This document shows positions 18,909 through 27,859 of a stretch of DNA of 64,000 nucleotides, in pieces. Positions within the stretch are counted from its first letter, which is position 1. The number at the start of each line of letters is the position of its first letter. Below the pieces are notes generated by a model that saw only the letters and a program-made list of their open reading frames with translations, was not told the origin of the DNA and ran no database searches. This DNA is from Sphingosinicellaceae bacterium (GTDB lineage Bacteria; Pseudomonadota; Alphaproteobacteria; Sphingomonadales; Sphingomonadaceae). Made by a program: the position numbers and the translations under genes. Location: contig CP079108.1 of the NCBI GenBank assembly GCA_019285715.1, positions 4,045,001 through 4,109,000 on the forward strand. Direction: 5' to 3'.

Positions 18909-19565
18909 TTGACGGTACTACTTCACATCGACGCGAGTGTCCGTGACGAACGGTCGATCTCACGACAACTGAGTCGGACATTCGTGGACGCGTGGCTTGC
19001 GAATGAGCCGCGGTGCACCGTCCTCAGACGTGATCTATCCGCCTTTCCGCCGCCCTATGTCGATCAGCTTTGGATCTCTGCGGCGTTTACCGATGCGGCT
19101 TCCCGGACCCGGGAGATGAATGATGCGCTTGCGCCATCCGACGAGTTGATCGACGAACTCGAGGCGGCCGATGTCATCGTGCTGGGCACGCCGATGCACA
19201 ATTACGGGATGCCAGCCCGGCTCAAGGCCTGGGTCGATCAGGTTGTTCGGGTCGGCCGGACATTCTCCTTCGACCTCGGGCGAGGGGATTTCCCGCTGGA
19301 AGCCACGTTGTCGGGAAAGGCACTGGTGCTGCTGACCTCCGCCGGCGAGTTCGGTTTCGAACCCGGCGGTCTGCGTGGAGCGATGAACCATCTCGCCCCT
19401 CACGTCGCGACCGTCAGCGGCTACCTCGGCGTGGAGGACACCTATCATCTCGGTGTCGAGTACCAAGAGTTCGGCGATCATCGCCACGTGGCGTCGGTAG
19501 CCAACGCCATAGCCGCCGTGCCTGCGTTGGTAGTCACCGTAGCCGGGCGCCTGCGACCCGTTTGA
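18909..19565 (+). CDS. FMN-dependent NADH:quinone oxidoreductase/azoreductase-like flavodoxin fold protein
   Basis: A flavodoxin-like reductase of the AzoR/NQO group, which transfers two electrons from NADH to quinones or azo compounds. Recognisable are the N-terminal strand LLHIDASVRDERSISRQLSR (phosphate loop), the FMN-contacting GTPMHNYGMPARLKAWVDQV and the later LLTSAGEFG. The homologous region begins at the TTG at 18909, which is preceded by AGAGG; an ATG at 18834 in the same frame would add 25 residues of unlikely sequence. Its stop lies 27 nt before the GMC oxidoreductase start, so the two were probably co-transcribed. Confidence 0.82.
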   Translation: MTVLLHIDASVRDERSISRQLSRTFVDAWLANEPRCTVLRRDLSAFPPPYVDQLWISAAFTDAASRTREMNDALAPSDELIDELEAADVIVLGTPMHNYGMPARLKAWVDQVVRVGRTFSFDLGRGDFPLEATLSGKALVLLTSAGEFGFEPGGLRGAMNHLAPHVATVSGYLGVEDTYHLGVEYQEFGDHRHVASVANAIAAVPALVVTVAGRLRPV

Positions 19566-19878
19566 TCGAGTTCACAACCAAGGAGAAACCGGTGGACGCT
19601 TCGACCGCAGCGAATGTCAGCACTTACGATGTCATCGTCGTCGGCGCCGGATCGGCGGGTTGCATCGTCGCCGGTCGACTCGCCATCGAAACCGATGCAC
19701 GTGTGCTGGTGATCGAGGACGGCGGGCGGGACTGGTCTCCGCTCATCAAGATCCCGGCAGGATTTTCGAAGCTGCTCGAATACCATCAATTCATGTATCC
19801 CTACGAAACCGTCCCACAGAGGTGGCTCGGTTTGTCTGAACAGGCCCGCGCGATTTCCAAGTGGAGCGGCTGCCGGTT

Positions 19879-20703
19879 TCATGCCGCTGCGAGAAGCGGT
19901 TGGTTGAAGTAGACGTGATCGGGCGTCTTGCGGTCAAGCGATGAGTGCGGGCGTCGGCCGTTGTAAAATTTGAGGTACCGACCAAGCGAAGCCCGGGCGT
20001 CGCTCACCGAGCTGTAGGCCCGCAGGTAAACCTCCTCGTATTTGACCGATCGCCACAGGCGTTCGACGAACACATTGTCCCGCCAGGCGCCGCGGCCGTC
20101 CATGCTGATCGCGACCTTCTCGCGGTGCAGCACGCTGACGAACGCCATGCTGGTGAACTGGCTGCCCTGGTCGGTGTTGAAAATCTCCGGGGTTCCGAAG
20201 CGCGTCAGCGCTTCCTCCAACGCCTCGATGCAAAAATCCGTCGCCAACGTGATCGACAGCCGCCAGCTCAGCACTCGCCGGCTGAACCAGTCGACGATGG
20301 CGATGAGGTAGACGAAGCCGCGCGCCATCGGGATGTAGGTGATATCCGTCGCCCAGACCTGGTTGGGTCGCGTCACTGCCAGCTTGCGGAGCAGATAGGG
20401 ATAGACCTTGTGTCCTGGCGCCGGCTTCGAGGTGTTCGGCCGCCGGTAGATCGCCTCGATCGCCATCTTCTTCATCAGCGTCGAAACATGCAGGCGACCG
20501 ACCTTGACGCCTTGGGCGGCAAGCAGGTCACGCAACATCCGGCTGCCCGCGAACGGAAAATCCATGTGCAGCTCGTCGAGCCGCCGCATGATGGCGAAAT
20601 CGGAAACCGAGGTCGGTCGCGGCAGATAATAGACGCTGCCGCGGCTGATCCCCAACTCCCGCGCCTGCCGTGTCACGGGCAGCGCGTGCGTGCGGTCGAT
20701 CAT
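19879..20703 (-). CDS. IS3-family transposase OrfB (DDE recombinase)
   Basis: A 274-residue recombinase. The catalytic triad is visible: Asp in WATDITYIPMARGFVYL, Asp in NTDQGSQFTSMAF, and Glu in DNVFVERLWRSVKYEEVYLR, 35 residues after the second Asp. The N-terminal HTH-like region (TRQARELGISRGSVYYLPRP) and the C-terminal YNGRRPHSSLDRKTP are typical of IS3. The frame is intact, so the element may be active. Confidence 0.95.
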   Translation of the reverse strand: MIDRTHALPVTRQARELGISRGSVYYLPRPTSVSDFAIMRRLDELHMDFPFAGSRMLRDLLAAQGVKVGRLHVSTLMKKMAIEAIYRRPNTSKPAPGHKVYPYLLRKLAVTRPNQVWATDITYIPMARGFVYLIAIVDWFSRRVLSWRLSITLATDFCIEALEEALTRFGTPEIFNTDQGSQFTSMAFVSVLHREKVAISMDGRGAWRDNVFVERLWRSVKYEEVYLRAYSSVSDARASLGRYLKFYNGRRPHSSLDRKTPDHVYFNQPLLAAA

Positions 20704-21014
20704 CGTTTTGCGCTCGGCAACAGTCCCGCCTTGCCGAGCGCCCCGGACAAAAAATCGTTCACCAGCGTCAACTCGCCGATCTTGGCATGCAGCGTCTTCA
20801 CGTCGATCGCCGGCTCCGCCGGTTCGGCGTGGCCATCTGACCCGAAGACCCCGGCAGCGCCTTCCAGCAACTGCCCGCGCCAGGTTGTGATCTGGTTCGG
20901 GTGCACGTCGAACTGCTGCGCCAACTCGGCCAGCGTCTTCTCGCCCTTCACGGCAGCCAAAGCCACCTTCGCCTTGAAAGCCGGACTGTGGTTCCGGCGT
21001 GTGCGCTTCGTCAT
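20700..21014 (-). CDS. IS3-family transposase OrfA
   Basis: A 104-residue DNA-binding protein: NHSPAFKAKVALAAVKGEKT and LAELAQQFDVHPNQITTW form the helix-turn-helix of IS3 OrfA proteins, followed by a leucine-containing helical end (HAKIGELTLVNDFLSGALGK). A longer frame reaches 21065, but the ATG at 21014 gives the family start MTKRTRRNHSP. Its stop overlaps the ATG of OrfB; IS3 elements usually make an OrfAB fusion by frameshifting near this overlap. Confidence 0.92.
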   Translation of the reverse strand: MTKRTRRNHSPAFKAKVALAAVKGEKTLAELAQQFDVHPNQITTWRGQLLEGAAGVFGSDGHAEPAEPAIDVKTLHAKIGELTLVNDFLSGALGKAGLLPSAKR

Positions 21015-22532
21015 CTGGTCTCCTGTTCGGCAGCCATCCTGGCCACCTTCAGGCAGAAACTCCACTTAGCCGACTGTGCAGATTAGCCGAGCCACCTCTC
21101 ACAACGGCATCTCGGTGGTCGCCGAATCCCTCTAGTCCAAGGCCGCGGCCTGGGTGGCAGCGGCTCGATCAACGCCATGGTCTGGGTCCTCGGCCAGCCT
21201 AGGGATTACGACTCCTGGCAGACCGCGGTTGGCAACACGGGAAACTGGTCCTTCGCGGATATGCTGCCGCATTTCCGAGCCCTGGAGGGTAACGAGATAT
21301 TCGCGGGACCCTCCCACGGCACAGATGGGCCGATAAAGGTTTCGCAGCCGCTAGCGATCGCACCCATCAATCGGGCTGTGCTGAAGGCTTTCCAACAGGT
21401 CGGACTGCCATACAATCCGGACTACAATGGTAGACAGCAGCGCGGAGTGGGGCCGTGTCAGCTCAACATGGCGGATGCAGAGCGGTGCAGTTCGGCGCGG
21501 GCCTATCTGCACCCTGCAGAGAAGCGTCCGAATTTAACTGTGCGAACCGACGCTCTGGTGACGCGGGTGATCGTGGAAGGCGACCGGGCGGTTGGCGTCG
21601 AGCTGGTGCATTCCGGGGTCGTGGAACAGGTCTTCGGCACCGAGATAGTGCTGAGCGCCGGCGCGCTCAGCACGCCGCGTCTCCTGATGCTTTCCGGTAT
21701 CGGCCCCGAGGCGGAACTTGCTCGGCACGGCATTCCCCTTAAGGTGCGCTCCGAAGGCGTCGGCGATAATCTGCACGACCATCCCGAAGTTCCCGTCATT
21801 GCGCAATCGCACTCCGAGATGGGCTACTTGAAGGACAGCTCGTTGTTCGGAGCGTTCAAGGCGGGTTTGCGCTACATTGGTACGAAAAGCGGACCCGCGG
21901 CAAGCAATGGCATCGAAACAGTTGCTCACTTCAACCCGGAGTTTCCCGAGGAGGAGCCGACCGTACAATGCTTCCATGCGCCGGTCATCGCGCGACGAGC
22001 GCTTGGTCAGCTCGATCCGGAGCCCGGCCTGACGCTCGAGAACGTGGTGCTCCAGCCGAAGAGCCGTGGCAGACTGACGCTCAGGGATGCGGATCCCCGG
22101 TCAATGGCGTTGATCGATCCGGATTATCTAGCGCATCCCGATGACATGCGTACCATGCTGCTCGGCCTGCGCTACGCTCGCGAGGTCCTCAGCGCGCCCG
22201 CGTTGAAGGAGCTGCTGAAACCTGAGCTCCTGCCTGGTGCGAGTGTCCAGAGCGATGCCGACCTGACGGCATATGCGCGCGAGAACATGTCGTGCATGCT
22301 GCATCCCGTTGGTACCTGTCGGATGGGCACCGACGACGGTGCCGTAGTGGATGCGTCCCTGCGGGTCCATGGCGTGAGGGCGCTTCGCGTCATCGACGCG
22401 TCCATCATGCCGAACATCGTCAGCGGCAATACCAACGCTGCCGTAATGGCATTGGCGCACAAGGGCGCGGAGGGGATGTTGGTCGATACGAGGGTGTGAT
22501 CAGCCTCTTTCGAAATTGGGGAAAATGACGAA

Positions 22533-23426
22533 ATGAAGCCGGTCGATCTTCTGGATTGTACCTCGTCGGACGAGTGGGCGACCCGTTTATCAGCTGCCCC
22601 CGTGCTGAGCAGCGACGGGACGGGGTGGTCACGCGGCGCGATACGGCTTTGGCGGGGGATCGAACCGGAGAGCTATCCGCCTCTGGATCAGCACTGCGTG
22701 ACGCTTCACCTCGGGAACCCACGGCGCATCGTCCGTCGAGGCGAGGGAAACACCCATCAGGCCGACATCGATCCGGGCGCATTCTCGATCACACCATGGG
22801 GCGCCGCATACGACTGGAGGACAACCGGTCCTGTCGACTACGCGGAACTCTACTTCTCGCCGGCAATGCTGCATCAGGTCTTCAACGAGGTATTGGACAA
22901 GGACCGTTGCGGGCATTCCCTGCAGGACCCCCTAGGTGCGGTCGACCCGCTCGTCGAGGCACTGTTCACGACGATGCTCGAAGAATTGGGCTCGATGCGC
23001 GGCGGCTCTCGGCTGTTTTTGGACACGTTGTTCAATGCAGTGTTGCTGCGGCTGGTCCGGCTGTATGCGAACGCGGAGTCGATCGCCACCGCGGCGCGCG
23101 TGGCGCTCGCTCCCGAACGAACCCGGCGTGTGCTAGACTACATCGAAGCGAACCTTGCCGCGGACATCGGCGTCGCCGAACTGGCCGGCGTCGCCGGCGT
23201 CAGTGCCTTCCATTTCAGCCGGGCATTCAAGAATGCGACGGGTACGACGCCATACGCCTTCTTGACGGCGCGAAGGGTGGCGGTAGCGAAGCGGGCCTTG
23301 ATCGACAGGAACGCGACCATTTCCGCCATCGCGGGTATCTGCGGGTTCAAGACCGCTGGTCAGTTCTCCCGCATGTTCAAGCAGTGGACCGGCACTACAC
23401 CAACGCAATTCAGGCAGGGCCTGTGA
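22533..23426 (+). CDS. AraC-family transcriptional regulator
   Basis: A 297-residue regulator. The C-terminal domain has DIGVAELAGVAGVSAFHFSR followed by AFKNATGTTPYAFLTARRV (first HTH) and ISAIAGICGFKTAGQFSRMF (second HTH). It begins 34 nt after the GMC gene and may have been in its operon. It is a clear paralogue of the gene at 28924: both share segments such as LHLGNPRRIVRRGEG (here) and the ending FSRMFK-x-x-TGT-x-P-x-x-FRQ. The N-terminal half probably binds a small inducer of unknown nature. Confidence 0.92.
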   Translation: MKPVDLLDCTSSDEWATRLSAAPVLSSDGTGWSRGAIRLWRGIEPESYPPLDQHCVTLHLGNPRRIVRRGEGNTHQADIDPGAFSITPWGAAYDWRTTGPVDYAELYFSPAMLHQVFNEVLDKDRCGHSLQDPLGAVDPLVEALFTTMLEELGSMRGGSRLFLDTLFNAVLLRLVRLYANAESIATAARVALAPERTRRVLDYIEANLAADIGVAELAGVAGVSAFHFSRAFKNATGTTPYAFLTARRVAVAKRALIDRNATISAIAGICGFKTAGQFSRMFKQWTGTTPTQFRQGL

Positions 23427-23695
23427 TCGAAGGTTTCGAGACGTTCAAGTGGCTTAGGCTGAGGACTCATTAAAGCGATGGACTTACGAGTCGAGGAATT
23501 CTTGCTCTCCTTTTCGCAGCCTAATTTCTACTCTCATGCGACAACGGCTTACGACATCCCCGCATGACGGGAGTGGAGATTGGGAAGCGCGACTCAATGG
23601 GCGCGTTCGTAAACTCGGCTAAGGCCGTTCGCGCTTACCCACGCCGGCGGGGCTCGGGGGCGGGCCAGCAGTGCCAGCAATTTATTCTGTAACGT

Positions 23696-23721
23696 GTAAC
23701 CGGACGCTCCGCCGGCTCGTA
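23696..23721 (+). promoter_or_regulatory. Candidate ECF-sigma promoter of the thioredoxin/CcdA pair
   Basis: GTAACC (23696-23701), a 16-nt spacer, then CGTA (23718-23721), 34 nt before the thioredoxin start. The same layout (GTAACT-N16-CGAA) lies upstream of the DUF1223 gene at 49758. From memory, Caulobacter SigF promoters have GTAACC and CGAA boxes at this spacing. The rest of the 23427-23755 gap shows no gene. Confidence 0.55.
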
Positions 23722-23755
23722 GGAGGTGGAGTCTCGAACATAAGGGAGGGTCTTC

Positions 23756-24172
23756 ATGCGCCACTTGTCTTCACTAATCGCCGCAATCGCCGTCGCCGTC
23801 GCCGCTGTTCCCGCAGTCGTCATTTCGGCTCCTGCGGTTGCTGCCGCCCCAGCGGTCCAGCCCTATAATCAGGCAGCTTTCGACGCCGCGCAGAAGGCGG
23901 GGAAGCCGATCATCGTGTGGGTCCATGCGCCGTGGTGCCCAGTGTGCCGTGAGCAGGCAAAGACCATCGCCCGGGTGACAGCCCAGCCCGCCTACAAGGA
24001 CATGCAGGTCTTCCGGATCGACTTCGACACGCAGAAGCCGCTTTGGCAGAAGTTCGGCGCGACGATGCAGTCGACGGTGATCGCGTTCCACGGCAAGCGC
24101 GAGACCGCGCGCATCTCGCACGATACCGACGACGCCAAGATCTCGGCCGTCATCAGCAGCGCGATCGCCTGA
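23756..24172 (+). CDS. Periplasmic thioredoxin-like protein
   Basis: A 138-residue exported protein. Residues 1-31 are a signal peptide rich in Ala and Val. The mature part is a thioredoxin fold with the active site APWCPVCREQAKT (Cys61 and Cys64). The later VFRIDFDTQKPLWQKFGA and the Ser-Thr-Val segment take the place of the cis-Pro region. The ATG follows AAGGGAGGG. It lies 10 nt before a CcdA-type membrane protein, so the pair probably moves reducing power from the cytoplasm to periplasmic thiols or methionine sulfoxide-linked enzymes. Confidence 0.9.
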   Translation: MRHLSSLIAAIAVAVAAVPAVVISAPAVAAAPAVQPYNQAAFDAAQKAGKPIIVWVHAPWCPVCREQAKTIARVTAQPAYKDMQVFRIDFDTQKPLWQKFGATMQSTVIAFHGKRETARISHDTDDAKISAVISSAIA

Positions 24173-24182
24173 TCCGCCCAAA

Positions 24183-24911
24183 ATGGCTTCCGCATTGAAT
24201 CCCGCGCTCGCCTTCGCAGCGGGCGGGCTCACCATCCTGTCCCCGTGCGTTCTCCCGCTTGTCCCGATTGTGCTGTCGTCGGCGGCGCAACGGCACCGAT
24301 TTGCCCCGCTGGCCTTGGCGACGGGGCTGGTGGTTGCCTTCACGATCACCGGGTTCGTCATCGCCGCCTTCGGCCAGGCTCTCGGCCTCGACACGCTGGT
24401 GGTGCGCGCGGCAGGCGCGGTGATCCTGTGCATCGCTGGCGTGGTCCTACTGGTTCCCAAGCTCCAGGATGTGCTCGCGCGTGCCGCGACGCCGCTGGCC
24501 GCCTGGGCGAGCGGGAAACAGACTGCGCTCGATGCGCGTGCCGGCCTGTGGGGACAGGCGGCGGTAGGCGCGTTGCTCGGCATCGTTTGGGCGCCGTGCG
24601 TCGGCCCGACGCTCGGTGCCGCGATCGCGCTGGCTGCGGAAGGAAAAGAGCTCGGCGAAGTTGCGTTGGTGATGGCGGCGTTCGGGCTCGGGATCTCGGC
24701 GGTTCTGCTCGTCATTGCTTTCGCGGCGCGTGGCGTGATGGCACGCTGGCGCGGTCGCATGATGACGGCCGGAGGGCGCGGTAAGGCCGTGCTCGGCGCG
24801 CTGCTGCTCGCGATCGGCGTTATGATCCTCATCGGCTTTGATAGGAAGATAGAGGCATTTGCGCTCGATCACTTGCCCGACCAATTCACGGAATGGTCGA
24901 CGCAGTTCTGA
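24183..24911 (+). CDS. CcdA/DsbD-type transmembrane thiol electron carrier
   Basis: A 242-residue protein with six hydrophobic segments and the two family cysteines: LTILSPCVLPLVPIVLSSAA near the N-terminus and GIVWAPCVGPTLGAAIALAA in the middle. In CcdA and DsbD such a pair shuttles electrons from cytoplasmic thioredoxin across the membrane. The ATG lies 10 nt after the stop of the periplasmic thioredoxin gene, its likely partner. A role in cytochrome c maturation is possible but no Ccm or ResB genes lie nearby, so an envelope-repair role is favoured. Confidence 0.88.
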   Translation: MASALNPALAFAAGGLTILSPCVLPLVPIVLSSAAQRHRFAPLALATGLVVAFTITGFVIAAFGQALGLDTLVVRAAGAVILCIAGVVLLVPKLQDVLARAATPLAAWASGKQTALDARAGLWGQAAVGALLGIVWAPCVGPTLGAAIALAAEGKELGEVALVMAAFGLGISAVLLVIAFAARGVMARWRGRMMTAGGRGKAVLGALLLAIGVMILIGFDRKIEAFALDHLPDQFTEWSTQF

Positions 24912-24962
24912 GGCTCTGCGCCTCAATCCCAACCAGAACCTTCAAGTGCGGGAATTGACACA

Positions 24963-25757
24963 ATGGACATCATGGAAAAACGCGCAATCGTCACTGGCGG
25001 GACAAGCGGCATCGGCCTCGAAATTGCCCGCGAGCTGGTCCAGCGCGGCGCGCGCGTAGGCATCACCGGCCGGGATAAAAAGGCGGTGGATCGCGCCGTA
25101 TCGCTGCTAACGCCCGACGGCACCGTGCACGGCATATCTGCCGACGTGACGACAGAGGAAGGGCGGCAGCACACGCTAGCGCTGGCTGTGGACACGCTCG
25201 GCGGGCTCGACATCCTCATCAATAATGCCGGCGGGGTGCGGGCGGGCCGTCTCGAAGCGATCAAGGAGGATGAGATCCTCCACATGATCGCGGTGAACCT
25301 GACCGCGCCGATCCTGTTGACGCGCGAAGCGCTGCCGGCGTTGCGCAAGAGCGGCAAGGCGCTCATCGTCAATGTCAGCTCGGAGATCGCACGGATCGCC
25401 CTGCCGTTCTACGCGACCTATGCCGCAACCAAGGCTGGTATCGCGTCGTTCAGCGAGGCGCTGCGGCGCGAGTTGGCGGGAGAAGGGGTCGGCGTTCTGA
25501 CCGTCTACCCATCCGCGACAGAAACGCCGATGATGGCGACGTCCGGGCTGGCCAAGGGCGAGCGGCAGAGCCCCGCCGTAGTCGCGAAGGCAGTGATCAA
25601 GGCAATCATCGCAGGCGATGTCGAAGTGGTGCGCACCGATGACGAGCGGCGCAAACTGGCGGTGCTCAACCGTGCCGATCCCGCCGCGGCCGATGCGGCT
25701 CTCGCGGAAATGAAGGATCACATCGAGCAGGCCGCCAAGAATCACTCGGCGCTTTGA
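24963..25757 (+). CDS. Short-chain dehydrogenase/reductase
   Basis: A 264-residue classical SDR. Cofactor site VTGGTSGIGLEIARELVQRG, NNAG motif in DILINNAGGVRAG, catalytic Ser in IVNVSSEIARIA and the Tyr-x-x-x-Lys pair in YATYAATKAGIASFSEALRR are all present. The substrate cannot be told. Starts at 24963 and 24972 are both possible. It follows ccdA by 51 nt. A short remnant of an AraC regulator lies 35 nt downstream, mirroring the GMC gene that is followed by an AraC gene. Confidence 0.92.
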   Translation: MDIMEKRAIVTGGTSGIGLEIARELVQRGARVGITGRDKKAVDRAVSLLTPDGTVHGISADVTTEEGRQHTLALAVDTLGGLDILINNAGGVRAGRLEAIKEDEILHMIAVNLTAPILLTREALPALRKSGKALIVNVSSEIARIALPFYATYAATKAGIASFSEALRRELAGEGVGVLTVYPSATETPMMATSGLAKGERQSPAVVAKAVIKAIIAGDVEVVRTDDERRKLAVLNRADPAAADAALAEMKDHIEQAAKNHSAL

Positions 25758-25792
25758 GACACGGGTCCGCTCCCGGGACCAAGCCGGGACGG

Positions 25793-25876
25793 ACTAGCAT
25801 CAACGGCTCCGCGCGGTTCTCGCGCATGTTTGAACAATCCACCGGCTGCACGCCACTCAGGTTCCGCAACCGGTAG
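25793..25876 (+). pseudogene. C-terminal remnant of an AraC-family regulator
   Basis: The frame reads ARFSRMFEQSTGCTPLRFRN and Arg-stop, which is the end of the second helix-turn-helix of AraC proteins; compare the ends of the genes at 22533 and 28924. Only about 27 codons remain, with no start and no N-terminal part. Confidence 0.75.
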
Positions 25877-25884
25877 CTGCCTCA

Positions 25885-26172
25885 TCAAAGCCATTTAGCC
25901 CGCCTGAAGCCGAGATAAGGGCCTGTGCAGGCACTGGTCATGGCGGCCAGCACGACGGAAAATCCGTAGTCCGCGCAGCTCGGATGAGTAGACGAAATTC
26001 ATACCGTAGACACCAGCAACCGCTGTCGGCACGGCGAGGCTCGCTGCCCAAGCCGCAAATTGCTACATCATCGCTCCATCGCCATCACTCTTTCCTCTAA
26101 CGTCTTGATGAACGGCCGATAGCTTTCGACAATTAAATCTAGGATCGTGTGCAGGACATGATTGACCGATAA
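25885..26172 (-). pseudogene. corA: Decayed corA gene with internal deletion and frameshift
   Basis: On the minus strand VNHVLHTILDLIVESYRPFI and KTLEERVMAMER match the middle of CorA. A stop follows, and the next similarity, QFAAWAASLAVPTAVAGVYG then MNF, is the start of the first membrane helix, so about 100 codons are missing. After a frameshift the C-terminal helix can be read as DYGFSVVLAAMTSACTGPYL and an Arg-Ala-Lys-Trp-Leu end. The intact copy is at 17667-18635. The frame upstream of 26172 has no CorA similarity. Confidence 0.85.
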
Positions 26173-26338
26173 AGAGGAACAAATCATTTCAGCTGACATA
26201 GCCGCTATAATTGAGTGGTTTGCAGACGGGCAACTTCGGGCTGGAGAAACGGCCATGTAGCTCATTACGGCTAGGATATCGAATGCACTCGAATTCAATT
26301 CATCGAGCAGGCGCTGCCGACAATCAGAAGTTCACAGC

Positions 26339-26372
26339 AAAAGGCCGCCCTGTTTTTGACAGACGGCCCTTT
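26339..26372 (-). terminator. Rho-independent terminator of the PEP-CTERM gene
   Basis: AAAGGGCCGTCTG pairs with CAGGGCGGCCTTTT on the minus strand with two mismatches, around a short A-rich loop, and ends in a T-run. It lies about 20 nt past the stop codon at 26395. Confidence 0.75.
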
Positions 26373-26394
26373 ACCTCACTTAAGTGATGACTGC

Positions 26395-26988
26395 TTAGGC
26401 AAAATTGACGCACGTCGCGAGCTTGTTGCGGCGGCGGAGCGAGCCGCCGACTGCGCCGAAACCGACGATCATCATTGCCCAAGTTGCCGGCTCGGGAACT
26501 TCCCCTGCGACCGATGTCGTAAAGCTGAAGTTGTCGAAGATTACGCCACCCGGATCGTTCGAGAAGACAATCAGCTGCGTGATGTTCGGCACGATGGACA
26601 AGTTGAACACGTCCTGGGTGAGAGGGTCTCCATCCGCGAAAAGTTGCCCTGTAAAGGACGCCGTTGTTGACGAGCCCTCAAATCCTAGCGTGCTCGTCAC
26701 GTCATCATCGGAGTAGTTAAAGGTGAGATTCGAGACCGGCTTTGCGAAGTCGATAATGAGAGTACCGCTGCAATCGGCTTGAAATGCGCAGAGCGCCAGG
26801 CCGGTGCTGCCGGAAACAGCGCTGAACACCCCCGACGACGAGCTGAACGTCACCCCTGGGTAGCCGATCGAACCCTCAGCCTGCACGCCTACCGCCAGGT
26901 TTTCAAAGTCAATCGTCTCGGCGAGCGCTGGAGCGCTGGCCACGAGCAGCGAACTTACCGCCGCCATTAACTTATGCAACGTCTTCAT
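26395..26988 (-). CDS. Secreted PEP-CTERM protein of unknown function
   Basis: A 197-residue exported protein. The signal peptide (KTLHKLMAAVSSLLVASAPA) is followed by a beta-rich body that begins TIDFENLAVGVQAEGSIGYP, a pattern seen in many PEP-CTERM proteins with a carbohydrate-binding-like fold, and the tail VPEPATWAMMIVGFGAVGGS plus Arg-Arg-Arg. The last nine residues after the basic cluster are a slight extension. The start at 26988 follows AGGAGTGA; ten residues further upstream are possible but unlikely. No function can be assigned. Confidence 0.85.
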   Translation of the reverse strand: MKTLHKLMAAVSSLLVASAPALAETIDFENLAVGVQAEGSIGYPGVTFSSSSGVFSAVSGSTGLALCAFQADCSGTLIIDFAKPVSNLTFNYSDDDVTSTLGFEGSSTTASFTGQLFADGDPLTQDVFNLSIVPNITQLIVFSNDPGGVIFDNFSFTTSVAGEVPEPATWAMMIVGFGAVGGSLRRRNKLATCVNFA

Positions 26989-27859
26989 TGTCACTCCTGA
27001 ACTCGCGCCGCGCTGCATCTGCGCGGACGCGCGAGGACGCTATGGTAAACGTCTGTGCGGGGGTCAACGGCGCGGGTCAGGATGCTAGGTGAGAGAGCAT
27101 GTCGCGTATGCTGCAAGGGTGCCCCGTGCGTCGGTCGTTTCGTTTCTGGGTTGCAGGGTTAGCGCCATTCGGAGTCGGCCTTGTCCTGATCACAGCGTCG
27201 CGGCAGTGCTGGTTGCTGGACTTGTGGCTGTCGTGGTTGAAGCACAGAGCATAGACGTTCCGTAAGGCATGACTGGTGAGCGATCATCGCACGCCGACGT
27301 GGCTTCCATACCGCTACGGCACCTCTACAGGCCCGCTCTACACCTCTGCCCACGGCGGGGTCAGATACTGAGCGCCGTAACGGTCGGCACGTGCAATCGC
27401 ATTCTCGTAGAAGGCACGGGTCGCGGCACCGGGACGCGGGCCAGGTGCAACGCAGTGGGCTGCCGACACTCAGGCTGACCGCAGGCATCTCCGGAGCGGA
27501 TTTAGCTGCCTGCCTTAGCCATCACCAACCTGCCTTAAGTACGAAATTGGCGATTCGATGATCCGTCTGAAACACCGAATGCACTCACCCCGTAGACAGA
27601 GAGCGGCCATTCGCTGCTCTGCCTTACCCAAATGAGCATATTCCGCAAGATCGGTTTAGAATCCGCAGGATAGGCAGCCCTCGCTAAGCCGAGCGATGCA
27701 ATTGAGCGCATTCGTACGCATAAACAGTGAGCGGAGCTGAATTCCGTGATAGGAGTAGCGCCAGATTGTCGACCCCGGCTGCCAGCCTGTTAATGATTTT
27801 CCGATCGACCTTATTGCGTAGTTCTTCGGTTAATGGCACATGAGGCGAGGTGTTACACT
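26989..27859. other. Long intergenic stretch without a supported gene
   Basis: About 870 nt between the PEP-CTERM gene and the kinase. A 51-codon frame at 27099-27254 contains a hydrophobic segment (WVAGLAPFGVGLVLITAS) but has only a poor ribosome site. A minus-strand frame at 27159-27488 has no family resemblance. The divergent promoters of the flanking genes should be near the ends. Confidence 0.45.

Larger units (their letters stand above)
19818..21099 (-). mobile_element. IS3-family insertion sequence, complete, with CAC target duplication
   Basis: The element is 1282 bp. Its left end AGAGGTGGCTCGG (19818-19830) is repeated inverted at the right end (CCGAGCCACCTCT, 21087-21099), with partial similarity continuing inward (TCTG, ACAG). 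A 3-bp direct repeat CAC flanks it at 19815-19817 and 21100-21102, as expected for IS3. Two overlapping transposase frames run on the minus strand. The intact ends and reading frames together with the clean target duplication point to a recent insertion into the GMC gene. Confidence 0.95.
19592..22499 (+). pseudogene. GMC-family FAD-dependent oxidoreductase split by an IS3 element
   Basis: The 5' part (19592-19817) encodes the FAD fold (YDVIVVGAGSAGCIVAGRLA) and ends at YETVP; the 3' part (21103-22499) resumes and runs to the C-terminus (HPVGTCRMGTDDGAVVDASL and NIVSGNTNAAVMALAHKGAE). Removing the IS and one copy of the CAC duplication restores one frame: ETVPQRHLGGRRIPLVQGRG and then GLGGSGSINAMVWV, exactly the GMC glycine-rich order, giving 540 residues. 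The GTG at 19592 follows AAGGAG. GMC enzymes oxidise alcohols such as choline or other primary alcohols; the substrate is not evident. The 3' part could still yield a fragment from ATG 21177, but without the FAD fold it should be inactive. Confidence 0.93.

Noticed and set aside
21177-22499. Independent oxidoreductase gene starting at 21177
   Set aside because: It lacks the FAD-binding N-terminus, which is found on the other side of the IS element and joins in frame.
27099-27254. 51-codon frame with a hydrophobic segment
   Set aside because: Weak ribosome site, no homologue I recognise and no coding support; too short to call.
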